64,000 bases of DNA from CAVQWT01 sp963810815 (GCA_963810815.1 CAWEPB010000004.1:248001-312000), one strand, 5' to 3'; counted from the stretch's first letter, positions 37,554-47,353 are shown. The notes: a model not told the origin generated them from the sequence alone. Numbers and translations are program-made.

Positions 37554-39257
37554 ATGTTCGGATTCGGCAGGACGACCAGGGACCCGCTCGCCGATCGCCG
37601 CACGGCCGAGCGCTGGTTCGCCCTGTTCCCGCCGAACGACCCCATCGCCATCCACGGCGAGCTGGTGACCGAACTGGGTCGCCTTTCCGAACGCAACGCC
37701 AGGCGCACGCCCGCCCGCCTCGAAGCGGTGTTCCACGCGGACACGCACACCAGGGCCCTGCGCCGGACGCTGACGGCGCAGTACATCGAGCACGCGAACC
37801 GCAGCTCGAAGATCGAGAATCAGCTCTGGCAGGCGCTGTTCGACCTCACCCAGGGCTTCCTGCAGTGCTACACCGCGTTCGCACGCGAGGTCTCCGAGCA
37901 TGCGTCGTCCGGCAAATGGCAGGCGCTGCTGCCGGAACTCGTCGCGCGCCAGATCGTGCACCTGGGGCAGGATGCGAAGGTGCGCCTGTACCGGTACGAG
38001 CAGTGGATTCCGGCGAAGTGGGCCGAGCTGCACGCGCTGTTCTCGCTCGCGTGCACGCAGCAGATCGAGCGGCAGCAGCTGCTGCTGGCCCCCGACGGCG
38101 GGGCGACGACGATCGAGCAGGAGTACCTGGTCACGCTGGTCCTCCAGCTGATGAACAGCGGCAACCTGACGCCGCGCAACATCGAGTGGGTGGACAGCCA
38201 GCTCGCCGAATGGACGGCGCCGCTGCGCCTCACGCTGGAGCCGTCGTCCGTCACCTCGTTCTATGTCGACCTCGGCGCGCGCGCCGGACTGCGGCGCCGC
38301 TCGGCGGCGCCGCTCGAGGGGCGGGTGCTGTTCCTCGACACGCGGCCGCTGCACGCGCTGCTGATGCAGAACGTCGCGACGCTGGAGCAGAAGATCCGCG
38401 GCCAGCCGCTGTCGGACCGGACCTCCCAGCGCAGCGAGCTGCTCGGCCTCGTCGCCAAGCTCGCGGCGCAGGTCGACCCGGAGTTCAAGCCCTTCGCGCG
38501 ACGCGGCGAGCGCACGTCGGCCGCCGGCACCGTCGACGCGATCGTCGGCTTCGCCAGGATATCGGCCTACCTGCGCGAGGAAGAGCACGAGCCGATCCCG
38601 CAGGGCGACATGGGCACGAGCTTCGGCAGCACGATGGAGCTGGCGGTGTTCGGCCGCATGCGCAACGAGCGCGACCGGCGGGTGGAGATGGCGCGCCGGC
38701 GCCTGGCCACGTTCGCCGCCCCCGGCGGGCCCTGGGAGGTGAAGGACGTGAGCCAGACGGGCTTCCGCCTGCTCGCGCCGATGATCGTGGCCAACGCGGT
38801 CACGCTGGGGACGCTGGCGGCGATCCGCGCGCAGGGCCAGAGCGTCTGGTCGCTGGGCATCGTCCGGCGGATGAAGCGCATCACCACCGACCGGGCGGAA
38901 ATCGGCCTGCAGATCATCGCCAACTCGCTGGTCGGCGTCGACCTGATCGAGCAGCGGCGCGGCGCCGACGGCGGCTATTCGATCGAAGGCGAGGCGACGA
39001 CGGTCAGCGGCCGCATGTTCCACGCGCTGTTCCTGACGCTCAGGAAGCGCGAGAGCGATCATGCCGTGCAGTCGCTGATCGTTCCGGCCAGCGAATACCA
39101 TCCGACCCGCCGCTTCCGCGTCCAGACGACGAATGCATCGCTGGCGATCCGCTTCGGCCGGCTGATCGAGCAGGAACCGGACTGGGTATGGGCGACCGTC
39201 GAGCCGCTCGAGCTGCCGCCCCCGGGGCAGCCGGCGAAAGCGGCGCCGCGCGGCTGA
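37554..39257 (+). CDS. Conserved hypothetical protein with PilZ-like end
   Basis: A 567-residue soluble protein starting at ATG 37554 after a GAGGA site. The long helical N-terminal part (TLTAQYIEHANRSSKIENQL, FLQCYTAFAREVSEH) is not recognised. The region near 400-470 (GGPWEVKDVSQTGFRLLAP ... VWSLGIVRRMKR) resembles a PilZ domain (DVSQTGFRL in place of DLSxGG), so c-di-GMP binding is possible. It is close upstream of the acyl-CoA synthetase gene. Confidence 0.75.
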   Translation: MFGFGRTTRDPLADRRTAERWFALFPPNDPIAIHGELVTELGRLSERNARRTPARLEAVFHADTHTRALRRTLTAQYIEHANRSSKIENQLWQALFDLTQGFLQCYTAFAREVSEHASSGKWQALLPELVARQIVHLGQDAKVRLYRYEQWIPAKWAELHALFSLACTQQIERQQLLLAPDGGATTIEQEYLVTLVLQLMNSGNLTPRNIEWVDSQLAEWTAPLRLTLEPSSVTSFYVDLGARAGLRRRSAAPLEGRVLFLDTRPLHALLMQNVATLEQKIRGQPLSDRTSQRSELLGLVAKLAAQVDPEFKPFARRGERTSAAGTVDAIVGFARISAYLREEEHEPIPQGDMGTSFGSTMELAVFGRMRNERDRRVEMARRRLATFAAPGGPWEVKDVSQTGFRLLAPMIVANAVTLGTLAAIRAQGQSVWSLGIVRRMKRITTDRAEIGLQIIANSLVGVDLIEQRRGADGGYSIEGEATTVSGRMFHALFLTLRKRESDHAVQSLIVPASEYHPTRRFRVQTTNASLAIRFGRLIEQEPDWVWATVEPLELPPPGQPAKAAPRG

Positions 39258-39274
39258 CTCCGCGCCGACCGGCC

Positions 39275-40928
39275 ATGCGCGGCGATCGCCACGCCGAAGC
39301 CCACGCAGCGCACCGCTGGGAGGTGCCGGCGGAGTTCAACATCGCCGACGCCTGCTGCCGCCGGTGGGCGCGCGACCGCGCCCGCTTCGCGCTGTACTGG
39401 GAGGACGAGTCCGGCGCGCGCGCGGCGTTCACGTTCTGGGATCTCGATCGCGCGGCGGATCGGCTCGCGAGCGCGCTGGCCGCGCGCGGGGTGCGCCGCG
39501 GCGACCGCATCGCGGTCATCCTGCCGCAGCGTCCGGAGACGGTCGTCGCCCACATGGCCGCGTACCGGATGGGCGCGATCGCCGTGCCGCTGTCGTTCCT
39601 GTTCGGCGCCGACGCGCTGGAATTCCGGCTCGCCGATTCGCAGGCCCGGGTCGCCTTCGTCGATCCGCAGTCGCTGCCGAATCTCGCGCCGATCCGCGAC
39701 CGGCTGCCGGAACTCGCGCACGTCGTCGGCGTGGCCGGCGCGGTGGCACCCGGCATCGAGGCGTGGGAGGCGGTGCTGGGCGACGGCCGGCCCGAATTCG
39801 ATCGGGTCGCCACGCGGGCGGCGGACCCGGCGCTGATCGTCTACACCAGCGGCACCACCGGACCGCCGAAGGGCGCGCTGATGCCGCATGCGTGCCTGCT
39901 CGGCAATCTGCCCGGCTTCGTCCATTCGCACGACGGCTATCCGCAGCCGGGCGATCTCTTCTGGTCGCCGGCCGACTGGGCGTGGACCGGCGGCCTGATG
40001 GACGCGCTGCTGCCGGCGCTGTATTTCGGCCAGCCGATCGTCGGCTACCGCGGCCGCTTCGATCCCGGGCAGGCGTTCCGCCTGATCGAGCGCTACCAGA
40101 TCCGCAACACCTTCCTGTTCCCGACCGCGCTCAAGCTGATGATGAAGGCGTATCCGCAGCCGCGCGATTGCTTCGACCTCAGCCTGCGCAGCATCATGAG
40201 CGCCGGCGAGGCGGTCGGCACGACGGTCTTCGAGTGGGCGCAGCGTGCGCTGGGCGTGACGATCAACGAGATGTTCGGCCAGACCGAGCTCAACTACATC
40301 GTCGGCAATTCGCACACGCTGTGGCCGGCCAGGCCCGGCTCGATGGGCCGCCCCTACCCCGGCCACCGCGTCGCCGTGATCGATGCGCACGGCCGCGAGC
40401 TGCCGCGCGGGGAAGCGGGGGAAATCGCCGTGCACCGCGTCGCTCCCGACGGCGCCGCCGACCCGGTCTTCTTTCTCGAATACTTCCGCAATCCCGAGGG
40501 CACGCGCGCGAAGTACACGGGCGACTGGTGCCGCACCGGCGACATCGCGATCATGGATGCCGATGGCTACCTCTGGTATCAGGGCCGCAGCGACGACGTG
40601 TTCAAGGTGGCGGGCTACCGCGTCGGCCCCTCGGAAATCGAGAACTGCCTCGTCCGCCACCCGGCGGTCGCCAACGCGGCGGTGATCCCGGTGCCCGACG
40701 AGACCCGCGGCAACGTCGTCAAGGCGTTCGTCGTGCTGGCCCCGGAACACGAGGCCTCGGCGGCGCTGGTCGAGGCGCTGCAAGCAGCACGTGCGCCGGT
40801 TCCTCGCGCCGTACGAGGTGCCGAAGTCGATCGAGTTCCTCGACGCGCTGCCGATGACGACGACGGGCAAGGTCCAGCGCAAGCTGCTCCGCGAGCGCGA
40901 GCGCCTCGCGGCCGCGCGCCCGTCATGA
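39275..40928 (+). pseudogene. AMP-binding acyl-CoA synthetase, interrupted by a 1-base frameshift
   Basis: An ANL-family ligase resembling acetyl-CoA or medium-chain acyl-CoA synthetases. Motifs are LIVYTSGTTGPPKGAL (P-loop-like), MFGQTELN, GDWCRTGD and YLWYQGRSDD. The C-terminal domain begins correctly, then one extra base at about 40781 shifts the frame. The continuation in the other frame (HVRRFLAPYEVPKSIEFLD, then TTTGKVQRKLL with the catalytic Lys) runs to TGA 40926-40928. Without the extra base it is 550 residues. The acyl substrate is not determined. Confidence 0.83.
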
Positions 40929-41329
40929 TGGGGTTCGAGCGGCGGCTGCGCCTCGAGCTGATGCCGGAGCGCATCGCCATCTGTCGCCTCGCCGCCGACG
41001 ATCCGCTGCCGCCGTGGGCGCTCGCGGCCCGCTACTGGTCGATCACGCGCACGCCGGACGAGCTGTCGGTCGTCTGCCCGGAGGCGGTCGTGCCGCCCGA
41101 CGTCGCCGCGAGCCGCGGGTGGCGGGCGCTGCGGTTCGAGGGTCCGTTGCCGCTCGACCAGACCGGCATCCTCGCCAGTGTCACCGGCCCGCTGGCGCAG
41201 GCGCGCGTGTCGCTGTTCGCGCTCGCGACCTACGACACCGACTACGTGCTGATTCCCGCCGCGCAGCAGGGCCAGGCCATCGCCGCGCTGGAAGCGGCGG
41301 GCCACCGCGTGGCGAGCGCCGGCGTGTAG
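40925..41329 (+). CDS. ACT domain-containing protein (CASTOR-like)
   Basis: A 134-residue protein with two ACT-like halves: ELMPERIAICRLAADDPLP and the second half GILASVTGPLAQARVSLFA, then TYDTDYVLIP. The family probably binds amino acids; its role is unknown. The start ATG 40925 overlaps the acyl-CoA synthetase stop (ATGA), suggesting coupling. Confidence 0.88.
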   Translation: MMGFERRLRLELMPERIAICRLAADDPLPPWALAARYWSITRTPDELSVVCPEAVVPPDVAASRGWRALRFEGPLPLDQTGILASVTGPLAQARVSLFALATYDTDYVLIPAAQQGQAIAALEAAGHRVASAGV

Positions 41330-41359
41330 CCGCGCGGCGTCCGGCCGGCAGCGGTCGCG

Positions 41360-41923
41360 CTAGCGCCGCAGCGACTCGAGGAAGCGGCGGTGGGTCAGCA
41401 CCCACACGACCGCCGGGACGACGGTGGGCAGGATCAGCGAGCCGAACTGGAAGGCGAACGCGATCGCCTCGCGCTGCCAGGCGGAGAAGCCGGTCTGCGA
41501 AGCCACGAGCGCGCCGGAGGTGATGGTGACGTTCTTCAGAAAATCGGCGAGCACCCCGAACGCCACCACCGGCACGATCGCCGCGTAGCCGACGAGCAGC
41601 CGGCGGGGCCAGCCGCGTTCGCGGGTCCCCAGCACCAGCGCGGCGTACAGCGGCAGGCCGTAGGCGTAGAGCAGCGCGTTGACGTCGACGGCGATCTCGC
41701 CGCCGCCGCTCGCCTGACCGGGCTTGAGCGCGGTCGCGAAGGTCAGCGTGGCTCCCTGCTGCTCGACCGCGCGGACGATGTGCGGCATCCCGACCGCGCT
41801 GACCGCGCGCACGACGAGCTGCGACGGCCAGACCAGCAGCGGCGCCGCCAGCATCCAGACCGCGAACATGGCCGGCAGCCACGCCAGCACGCGCAGGACG
41901 AAGCGGGCAAGCGGGCTGCCCAC
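41360..41923 (-). CDS. Exosortase H-associated membrane protein
   Basis: A 187-residue polytopic protein (about five helices, for example LPAMFAVWMLAAPLLVW and LLYAYGLPLYAALVLG) encoded directly after exosortase H. The GTG start at 41923 is 11 bases past the xrtH stop. Genes of this kind are found paired with xrtH; the exact role in sorting is unknown. Confidence 0.82.
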   Translation of the reverse strand: MGSPLARFVLRVLAWLPAMFAVWMLAAPLLVWPSQLVVRAVSAVGMPHIVRAVEQQGATLTFATALKPGQASGGGEIAVDVNALLYAYGLPLYAALVLGTRERGWPRRLLVGYAAIVPVVAFGVLADFLKNVTITSGALVASQTGFSAWQREAIAFAFQFGSLILPTVVPAVVWVLTHRRFLESLRR

Positions 41924-41934
41924 GCGCCGGACCC

Positions 41935-42459
41935 TCAGGCCGCGACCGGCGCGGCGCCGGGCGGCGCGCCGCGGTCGCCGTCGTCGTGCGGCAGCGTGCG
42001 CACCCAGATCAGGAAGACGACCAGCACGTCGAGCATGATCAGCGCCTGCCACAGGTACAGGTGCGCCCACTCGAACACCTGGAAGCTCCACTGGCCGAGG
42101 TAGAACAGGCTGATCACGCGCACGACGTTGAGCCCCTGCACCGCCGCGATGCCGGCAGCGAGCCCGGCGAGCTTGCGCGGCCAGGACGCGGGAAAGGCGA
42201 GGATCGCCGCGATCAGCACGATGGTCGCCTCGACGCCGTTGCAGCCCGCCTCGATCGACACGGCGAACCCGTTGGCGGTGCTGCGCATCACCTTGCCGGT
42301 CGCCACGACGTTGGCGTCGAACAGCGTCACCAGCCAGGTCGAGAACTGGGCCAGCGCGTTGGTCCACGGAATGACGAACCAGCGCTGCACCCACGGCGTC
42401 AGTTCGAGCCCGAACAGCAGCGCCAGCAGCAGCAGGAAGGTAACGAAGAATCGGACCAT
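41935..42459 (-). CDS. xrtH: Exosortase H
   Basis: A 174-residue membrane transpeptidase-like enzyme with the exosortase catalytic triad: Cys in SIEAGCNGVEA, Arg in LNVVRVISL and His in FEWAHLYLW. XrtH is thought to process proteins with a C-terminal IPTLxxWG-type signal at the cell envelope. No such substrate is seen in this window. A TAGAAT (42466-42471) sits so close to ATG 42459 that the mRNA may be leaderless. The 122-bp gap upstream shows nothing else. Confidence 0.92.
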   Translation of the reverse strand: MVRFFVTFLLLLALLFGLELTPWVQRWFVIPWTNALAQFSTWLVTLFDANVVATGKVMRSTANGFAVSIEAGCNGVEATIVLIAAILAFPASWPRKLAGLAAGIAAVQGLNVVRVISLFYLGQWSFQVFEWAHLYLWQALIMLDVLVVFLIWVRTLPHDDGDRGAPPGAAPVAA

Positions 42460-42581
42460 CGGCGGATTCTAGCGCAGAGGTTGCGGACGGCGCGGACCGG
42501 CGACCGTCGGCTACGCGCCGGCGCGCCGGCCGTGGCGGAGGGCGGACGCGCCGGACGCGGCCGCTGGCGGAGTGCGCGCGG

Positions 42582-43886
42582 TCAGCCCCGCGCCAGCGCC
42601 GGGTTCTGCGCGAAGTAGCGCTTGAGCCCGTCGGCCATGGATTCGGCGAACCGCGTCTGCTGCCTCGGGTCGCGCAGCTTCAGCTCCTCGTCCGGGTTGC
42701 TGATGAACGCGGTCTCGACCAGGATCGACGGGATATCGGGCGCCTTCAGCACGGCGAAGCCGGCCTGCTCGACCTGCGGCTTGTGCAGGGCGTTGTGCTC
42801 GCCGATCTGGTCGAGGACCTGCCGGCCGACCCGCAGGCTGTCGTTGATCTGCGCGGTCTGCGACAGGTCGAGCAGCGTCCGCGCCAGCACCGGATCGCGG
42901 ACGTCGAGGTTGACGCCGCCGATCAGGTCCGCGGCATTCTCCTTCTGCGCCAGCCACTTCGCCGCGGCACTCGTCGCACCGTTCTCGGACAGCGCGAACA
43001 CCGACGACCCGCGCGCCCGCGATTCGCGGAAGGCGTCGGCGTGCACCGAGATCAGCAGGTCGGCCTGCACCCGACGCGCCTTCTGCACGCGCGCGGCGAG
43101 CGGCACGAAATAGTCGTCGTCGCGCGTCAGCATCGCCCGCATGCCCGGCTCCGCGTCGACCATCGACTTGAGCCGCCGCGAGATCGCGAGGACGACGTCC
43201 TTCTCGCAGGTGCCGCGCCGGCCGACGGCGCCCGGATCCTCGCCGCCGTGCCCGGGATCGATGGCGATGGTGATGCGTCGCCGATCGCCACCGCGCGCGG
43301 GCGGCGCGGGCTCGGTGCGTGTTGCTCCCCGGGCCTCGGGGCGCGCCGCGGCGGGAGCCGGTCGCTCCTTCTCCTCGAGCAGCGCCATCAGCGGGTCGAG
43401 CGGCGTGGTCGGGTAGAGGTCGAGCACGAGCCGATGGCCGAACTCGGCGACCGGCTTCAGTGCGAAGACCTGCGGCTTCACCTCGCCGCGCAGGTCGATC
43501 ACCACCCGCAGCGTCGCCGGCGCCTTGCGGCCGAACCGGATGCCCGAGATGTACGGGTCCGTCTGCTGCACGCGGATCGGCAACTGCGTGAGTTCGGCGT
43601 TGAGGTCGACCCCGTCGAGGTCGAGCACGACGCGCGGCGGATCCTTGAGCGTGGTCAGCTGGTGCGGCAGCGGCGCCGCCGCCTCGAGGATGAGTCGCGT
43701 GTATTCCTGCGCCGGCCAGATCCGCGCCGACGCGATCGCGCCGACGTTCGCCCACAGCGCCGACGGCAGCAGCAGACCGGCGGGCGGCAGCGCCAGCCAC
43801 TTCAGCGCGCGGCGTCGCTCGAGACTGACGGCGACGACGTCGCGGTCGTGGCGCGGGCGGCGAATTCGGTCAGCGCGGTCAGGCAT
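42582..43886 (-). CDS. amiC: N-acetylmuramoyl-L-alanine amidase
   Basis: A 434-residue periplasmic amidase that cleaves the peptide stem from peptidoglycan at division. It has a Tat-like signal (ERRRALKWLALPPAGLLL), an AMIN domain (~50-170) and an Amidase_3 domain with Zn ligands in IDPGHGGEDPGAVG, the Glu of CEKDVVLA, LISVHADAF, and the catalytic Glu in ILVETAFISN. ATG 43886 lies within the end of tsaE (85-base overlap). An internal promoter in tsaE probably drives it. Confidence 0.93.
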   Translation of the reverse strand: MPDRADRIRRPRHDRDVVAVSLERRRALKWLALPPAGLLLPSALWANVGAIASARIWPAQEYTRLILEAAAPLPHQLTTLKDPPRVVLDLDGVDLNAELTQLPIRVQQTDPYISGIRFGRKAPATLRVVIDLRGEVKPQVFALKPVAEFGHRLVLDLYPTTPLDPLMALLEEKERPAPAAARPEARGATRTEPAPPARGGDRRRITIAIDPGHGGEDPGAVGRRGTCEKDVVLAISRRLKSMVDAEPGMRAMLTRDDDYFVPLAARVQKARRVQADLLISVHADAFRESRARGSSVFALSENGATSAAAKWLAQKENAADLIGGVNLDVRDPVLARTLLDLSQTAQINDSLRVGRQVLDQIGEHNALHKPQVEQAGFAVLKAPDIPSILVETAFISNPDEELKLRDPRQQTRFAESMADGLKRYFAQNPALARG

Positions 43887-44326
43887 CGTTCACCCGCCGG
43901 CGTCGACGCGCGCGCCGTCAACAGGCGACCGGATCCCGCCTCGGAGAGCGCGAGCTCGAGGTCGGGTGCGGGCAACAGGTCGGCCACGCGTTCGGGCCAT
44001 TCGATCAGGCATACGGCATCGTCGCGGAAGCAATCGGCAAGGCCCGCAGTCTCCCATTCTTCCGGGTCCGCGAACCGATAAAAATCAAAGTGATAAAAGT
44101 ATAAACTCGAAAGCGAATAAGGTTCAACCAGTGTGTAGGTGGGGCTTTTCACCGCGCCCGGCCAGCCACGGGCGCGCAATACGCCCCGTGCGAGCGTCGT
44201 CTTGCCGGCCCCGAGGTCGCCGACCAGCGTCACCGTCATGCCGCCGGCCAACGCCGGCGCGAGCGCGGCACCCGCAGCTTCGGTCGCGGCGGCATCGGGG
44301 AGACGGATTGTCAGCGGGGGCGTCAA
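43802..44326 (-). CDS. tsaE: tRNA threonylcarbamoyladenosine biosynthesis ATPase TsaE
   Basis: A 174-residue P-loop ATPase needed with TsaB and TsaD for t6A37 modification of tRNAs. The Walker A motif is GDLGAGKTTLARG, followed by KSPTYTLVEPY, YHFDFYRF and LIEWPERV. The codons for SLSSLYFYHFDFYR are unusually AT-rich for this genome because a promoter is embedded there. Divergent from queG. Confidence 0.94.
   Translation of the reverse strand: MTPPLTIRLPDAAATEAAGAALAPALAGGMTVTLVGDLGAGKTTLARGVLRARGWPGAVKSPTYTLVEPYSLSSLYFYHFDFYRFADPEEWETAGLADCFRDDAVCLIEWPERVADLLPAPDLELALSEAGSGRLLTARASTPAGERCLTALTEFAARATTATSSPSVSSDAAR
44098..44127 (-). promoter_or_regulatory. Promoter inside tsaE, likely for amiC
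   Basis: On the minus strand TTGAAC (44122-44127), an 18-bp spacer and TATACT (44098-44103) form a good sigma70 promoter within a 46-bp segment of about 28% GC (44077-44122). The transcript would start near 44091, about 200 bases before amiC. Confidence 0.6.
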
Positions 44327-44401
44327 CCGAGGGTTCGCGGATGTGTCAGCGGCGGGTCCGATGGCAGTGCCGGTCGTGGCTCATCGGCGCGGCGCCGCGT
44401 C

Positions 44402-45595
44402 ATGTACGCTAACACGATGTCCGACCCGATCCGCACCGCCCCGCCCGCAGCCGCCGCCGGGACCCGACCGGAACCGGCAACGGTCGACTGGACGGCACTG
44501 GCCGCGGCGATCACCGGCTGGGGCCGCGACCTGGGCTTCGCCGAGATCGGAATCAGCGACACCGACCTGTCGACCGAGGAAGCGCGGCTCGTGGCCTGGC
44601 TCGATGCCGGCCGGCACGGGCGGATGGATTATATGGCACGGCACGGCGTCACCCGCGCGCGCCCGGCGGCGCTGGTGCCGGGCACGCTGCGGGTGATCAG
44701 CGCCCGGATGGATTACCTCCCGCCCGGCGCCCGCGACGCCGCCGCGGTGCTGGCCGATCCCGAACTCGCCTACGTCGCCCGCTACGCGCTCGGTCGCGAC
44801 TACCACAAGGTCATGCGCCACCGGCTGCAACGCCTCGCCACGCGCATCCGCGACGAGATCGGCGACTTCGGCCATCGGGTCTTCACCGACAGCGCGCCGG
44901 TCCTCGAGGTCGCGCTGGCGGCGAAGGCCGGGCTCGGCTGGCGGGGCAAGCACACGCTGCTGCTGACGCGCGACCGCGGCTCCTGGTTCTTCCTGGGCGA
45001 GCTCTACACCGACCTGCCGCTGCCGCCGACGCCGCCCGTCAGCGCGCACTGCGGCACCTGCACCGCCTGCCTCGACGCGTGTCCGACCGGCGCGATCGTC
45101 GCGCCGTACGAGCTCGACGCGCGCCGCTGCATCTCGTACCTGACGATCGAGCTGGACGGCGCGATCCCCGAGCCGCTCCGGCCGCTGATCGGCAACCGGA
45201 TCTACGGCTGCGACGACTGCCAGCTCGCCTGTCCGTGGAACCGCTACGCCAGGGTCACGGCGGAGCCGGACTTCGCGGTGCGCCACGGCCTCGACGCGCC
45301 GTCGCTGGCCGCGCTGTTCGGCTGGGACGAAAGTCGGTTCCTCGCCGGCACCGCCGGCAGTGCGATCCGCCGCATCGGCTTCGAACGCTGGTCGCGCAAC
45401 CTCGCCGTCGCGCTCGGCAACGCGCCACCTACACCCGTCGTGCGCGCGGCGCTCGCCGCGCGCGCCGACGATCCTTCGGCGCTGGTCCGGGAGCATGTCG
45501 CGTGGGCAGTTGCGCGGCATCGCACGCAGCCCGACCGCCCCGGCACGGACGGTGCAGCCGCTACCGGAGGCGCCGCTCAGCGCGACGGCGCGTAG
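44402..45595 (+). CDS. queG: Epoxyqueuosine reductase
   Basis: A 397-residue iron-sulfur, cobalamin-dependent enzyme that makes the last step of queuosine in tRNA. Two [4Fe-4S] motifs are present (CGTCTACLDACPTGAI and CDDCQLACPWN), with the N-terminal reductase core (YARYALGRDYHKVMRHRL). A HEAT-like tail ends the protein (VVRAALAARADDPSALVREH). ATG 44402 or 44417. Its end overlaps the convergent thioredoxin-fold gene by 19 bases. Confidence 0.95.
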   Translation: MYANTMSDPIRTAPPAAAAGTRPEPATVDWTALAAAITGWGRDLGFAEIGISDTDLSTEEARLVAWLDAGRHGRMDYMARHGVTRARPAALVPGTLRVISARMDYLPPGARDAAAVLADPELAYVARYALGRDYHKVMRHRLQRLATRIRDEIGDFGHRVFTDSAPVLEVALAAKAGLGWRGKHTLLLTRDRGSWFFLGELYTDLPLPPTPPVSAHCGTCTACLDACPTGAIVAPYELDARRCISYLTIELDGAIPEPLRPLIGNRIYGCDDCQLACPWNRYARVTAEPDFAVRHGLDAPSLAALFGWDESRFLAGTAGSAIRRIGFERWSRNLAVALGNAPPTPVVRAALAARADDPSALVREHVAWAVARHRTQPDRPGTDGAAATGGAAQRDGA

Positions 45596-46137
45596 CGGGT
45601 CAGGAAGGCGGTGAATTTCGCGACATCGTAGGACTTTCCGGCCTCGAGCTCGCCGGTGTCCTGCGAGTGCAGGAGTTCGCCCCTGGCGTCGAGCACGAAC
45701 AGGTGCGGGTATCCGCGGACCTTCGGCCAGCGCGACAGCAGCGCGGCGTTGGGGTTTTCCTTCGACCAGTTGACCTTGACCCAGACGTAGTTCCGGTCGC
45801 GCAGCTTCGTGAGCTCGGCGTTGCCCTCGAAGAACCGGTCCATGACGTGGCACCAGGAACACCACTCCCCGCCGACGTCGACCAGCACGTGCCTGCCGCT
45901 GCCCGCCGCCAGCGCGACCGCCGCCGCGACGTCCTTCGCAGCGTCGCGCCCGGGGTCGAACCTGAGCGGGAGATCCTGCGCGCCGGCCGCCGCGGCCCCG
46001 GGTGCGGGCAGCACGACCGCCGCAAAGGCAGCCAAGGCGGCGAACGCGCCCCGCGACAGCAGGCGACGGCGGGCGGAAGGGGCTGGCGCGGCTGGCGCGG
46101 CTGGGGTGGCTGGCGTGGCAGGCATGGCGGCCTTCAT
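45577..46137 (-). CDS. Exported thioredoxin-fold protein
   Basis: A 186-residue protein with an Ala/Pro-rich N-terminus, an RRR-containing signal (SARRRLLSRGAFAALAAF) and a thioredoxin-like domain. The domain has a CxxC site (GGEWCSWCHVMDRFF) and the cis-Pro region (VRGYPHLFVLD). It probably works as a periplasmic thiol reductase or oxidase. Its ATG overlaps the gspF stop (ATGA), so it is co-translated with the secretion genes. Confidence 0.87.
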   Translation of the reverse strand: MKAAMPATPATPAAPAAPAPSARRRLLSRGAFAALAAFAAVVLPAPGAAAAGAQDLPLRFDPGRDAAKDVAAAVALAAGSGRHVLVDVGGEWCSWCHVMDRFFEGNAELTKLRDRNYVWVKVNWSKENPNAALLSRWPKVRGYPHLFVLDARGELLHSQDTGELEAGKSYDVAKFTAFLTRYAPSR

Positions 46138-47351
46138 CGGATCAACTGGTTCATCGAGACGATCGGGAGCATCACCGCGAGCACCAGCACCAGCACGATC
46201 GCGCCCATCACCACGATCAGCGCGGGCTGCAGCAGCGCGGCGAACCACGTCAGCCGGCGCTCGGCCTCGCGCTCGAGTTCGCCGGCGGCGCGCTCGAGCA
46301 TCGGCGCCAGGCGGCCGCTCGCCTCGCCGTTGGCGACGAGGTGGACCAGCACCGGCGGGAAGCGCTTCTGCGCCGCCAGCGCGCGGGCGAGCGAGACGCC
46401 CTCGCGCACGAGGCCGGCGGCATGGTCGGCGGCGGCGGCCAGCGGTCGCGCCCAGATCACGTCGCGCGCCGCCTCGAGTGCGCGCAGCAGCGGCGCGCCG
46501 CTGCCGACGAGTATCGCCAGCGTGCTGGCGAAGCGCGCGGTGTCGGTCGCGGTGACGAGGCGCCCGATCCCCGGCGTCCGCAGGAGGACCGCGTGCCAGC
46601 GCACGCGGAACGCCTCGCGGCGGTTGGCCACGGCGAACGCGATGCCCGCCGCGGCGATCAACCCGGCCCACAGCCAGCCGGTGGCGCGAAAGAATGCGGA
46701 TGCGGCGATCAGCGCCTGGGTGAGCCAGGGCAGCGTCTGGCGGCTCTGCTGGTAGACCGACACGACCTGCGGCACGACGTAGGCGAGCAGCACCGCGACG
46801 ACCGCGAGCGCGACGACGGTGACCAGCACCGGGTAGACGAGGGCCAGCGTGAACTTCTGCTTCTGCGCCTCGCGCGCCTCGAGGTAGTCGGCGAGCCGCG
46901 CCAGCACGTCGGCCAGCCGGCCGGTCTCGCCCCCCACGGCCACCAGGCCGCGATAGAGCGGACCGAAGGTGCGCGGCCACCCCGCCATCGCGCCCGCCAG
47001 CGGCTCGCCCTCGGCGACGCGCGTGCGCAGGCCGGTCGCGATCGCGCCGGCCCGCGCGTCGTCCGCCTGCTCGGCCAGCGCCCCGAGCGACTGGTCGAGC
47101 GGCATGCCCGATTGCACCAGCGTGGCGAGCTGCCGCGTCAGCAGCGCGACGGTCGTCGCCGGCAGGCGCAGGCGCGACGCCGGGGGCGCGGCGCCTTCGG
47201 CCGCGGCATCGGTCCCGGCGGGCTCGATCGCCGTCGGAAAGAGTCCGTCGCCGCGCAGGCGGTCGCGCACCTGGCGCGGCGTGTCGGCGTCGAGCACGCC
47301 GCGGCGCGGCTTGCCGAGCGCGTCGACCGCCTCGAATCGGTACGCGCCCAT
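46134..47351 (-). CDS. gspF: Type II secretion inner membrane protein GspF
   Basis: A 405-residue protein with an N-terminal YRFEAVDALGKPRRG segment and two T2SSF domains (LLTRQLATLVQSGMPLDQSL; FASTLAILVGSGAPLLRAL). Three membrane helices are visible. It couples the ATPase to pseudopilus assembly. It follows gspE after two bases. Confidence 0.95.
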   Translation of the reverse strand: MGAYRFEAVDALGKPRRGVLDADTPRQVRDRLRGDGLFPTAIEPAGTDAAAEGAAPPASRLRLPATTVALLTRQLATLVQSGMPLDQSLGALAEQADDARAGAIATGLRTRVAEGEPLAGAMAGWPRTFGPLYRGLVAVGGETGRLADVLARLADYLEAREAQKQKFTLALVYPVLVTVVALAVVAVLLAYVVPQVVSVYQQSRQTLPWLTQALIAASAFFRATGWLWAGLIAAAGIAFAVANRREAFRVRWHAVLLRTPGIGRLVTATDTARFASTLAILVGSGAPLLRALEAARDVIWARPLAAAADHAAGLVREGVSLARALAAQKRFPPVLVHLVANGEASGRLAPMLERAAGELEREAERRLTWFAALLQPALIVVMGAIVLVLVLAVMLPIVSMNQLIR

Positions 47352-47353
47352 GG

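Noticed and set aside
37177..37668. Cys-rich 163-codon ORF upstream of the PilZ-like gene
   Set aside because: It spans operator repeats and the terminator and overlaps the real gene; no ribosome site or conserved motif.
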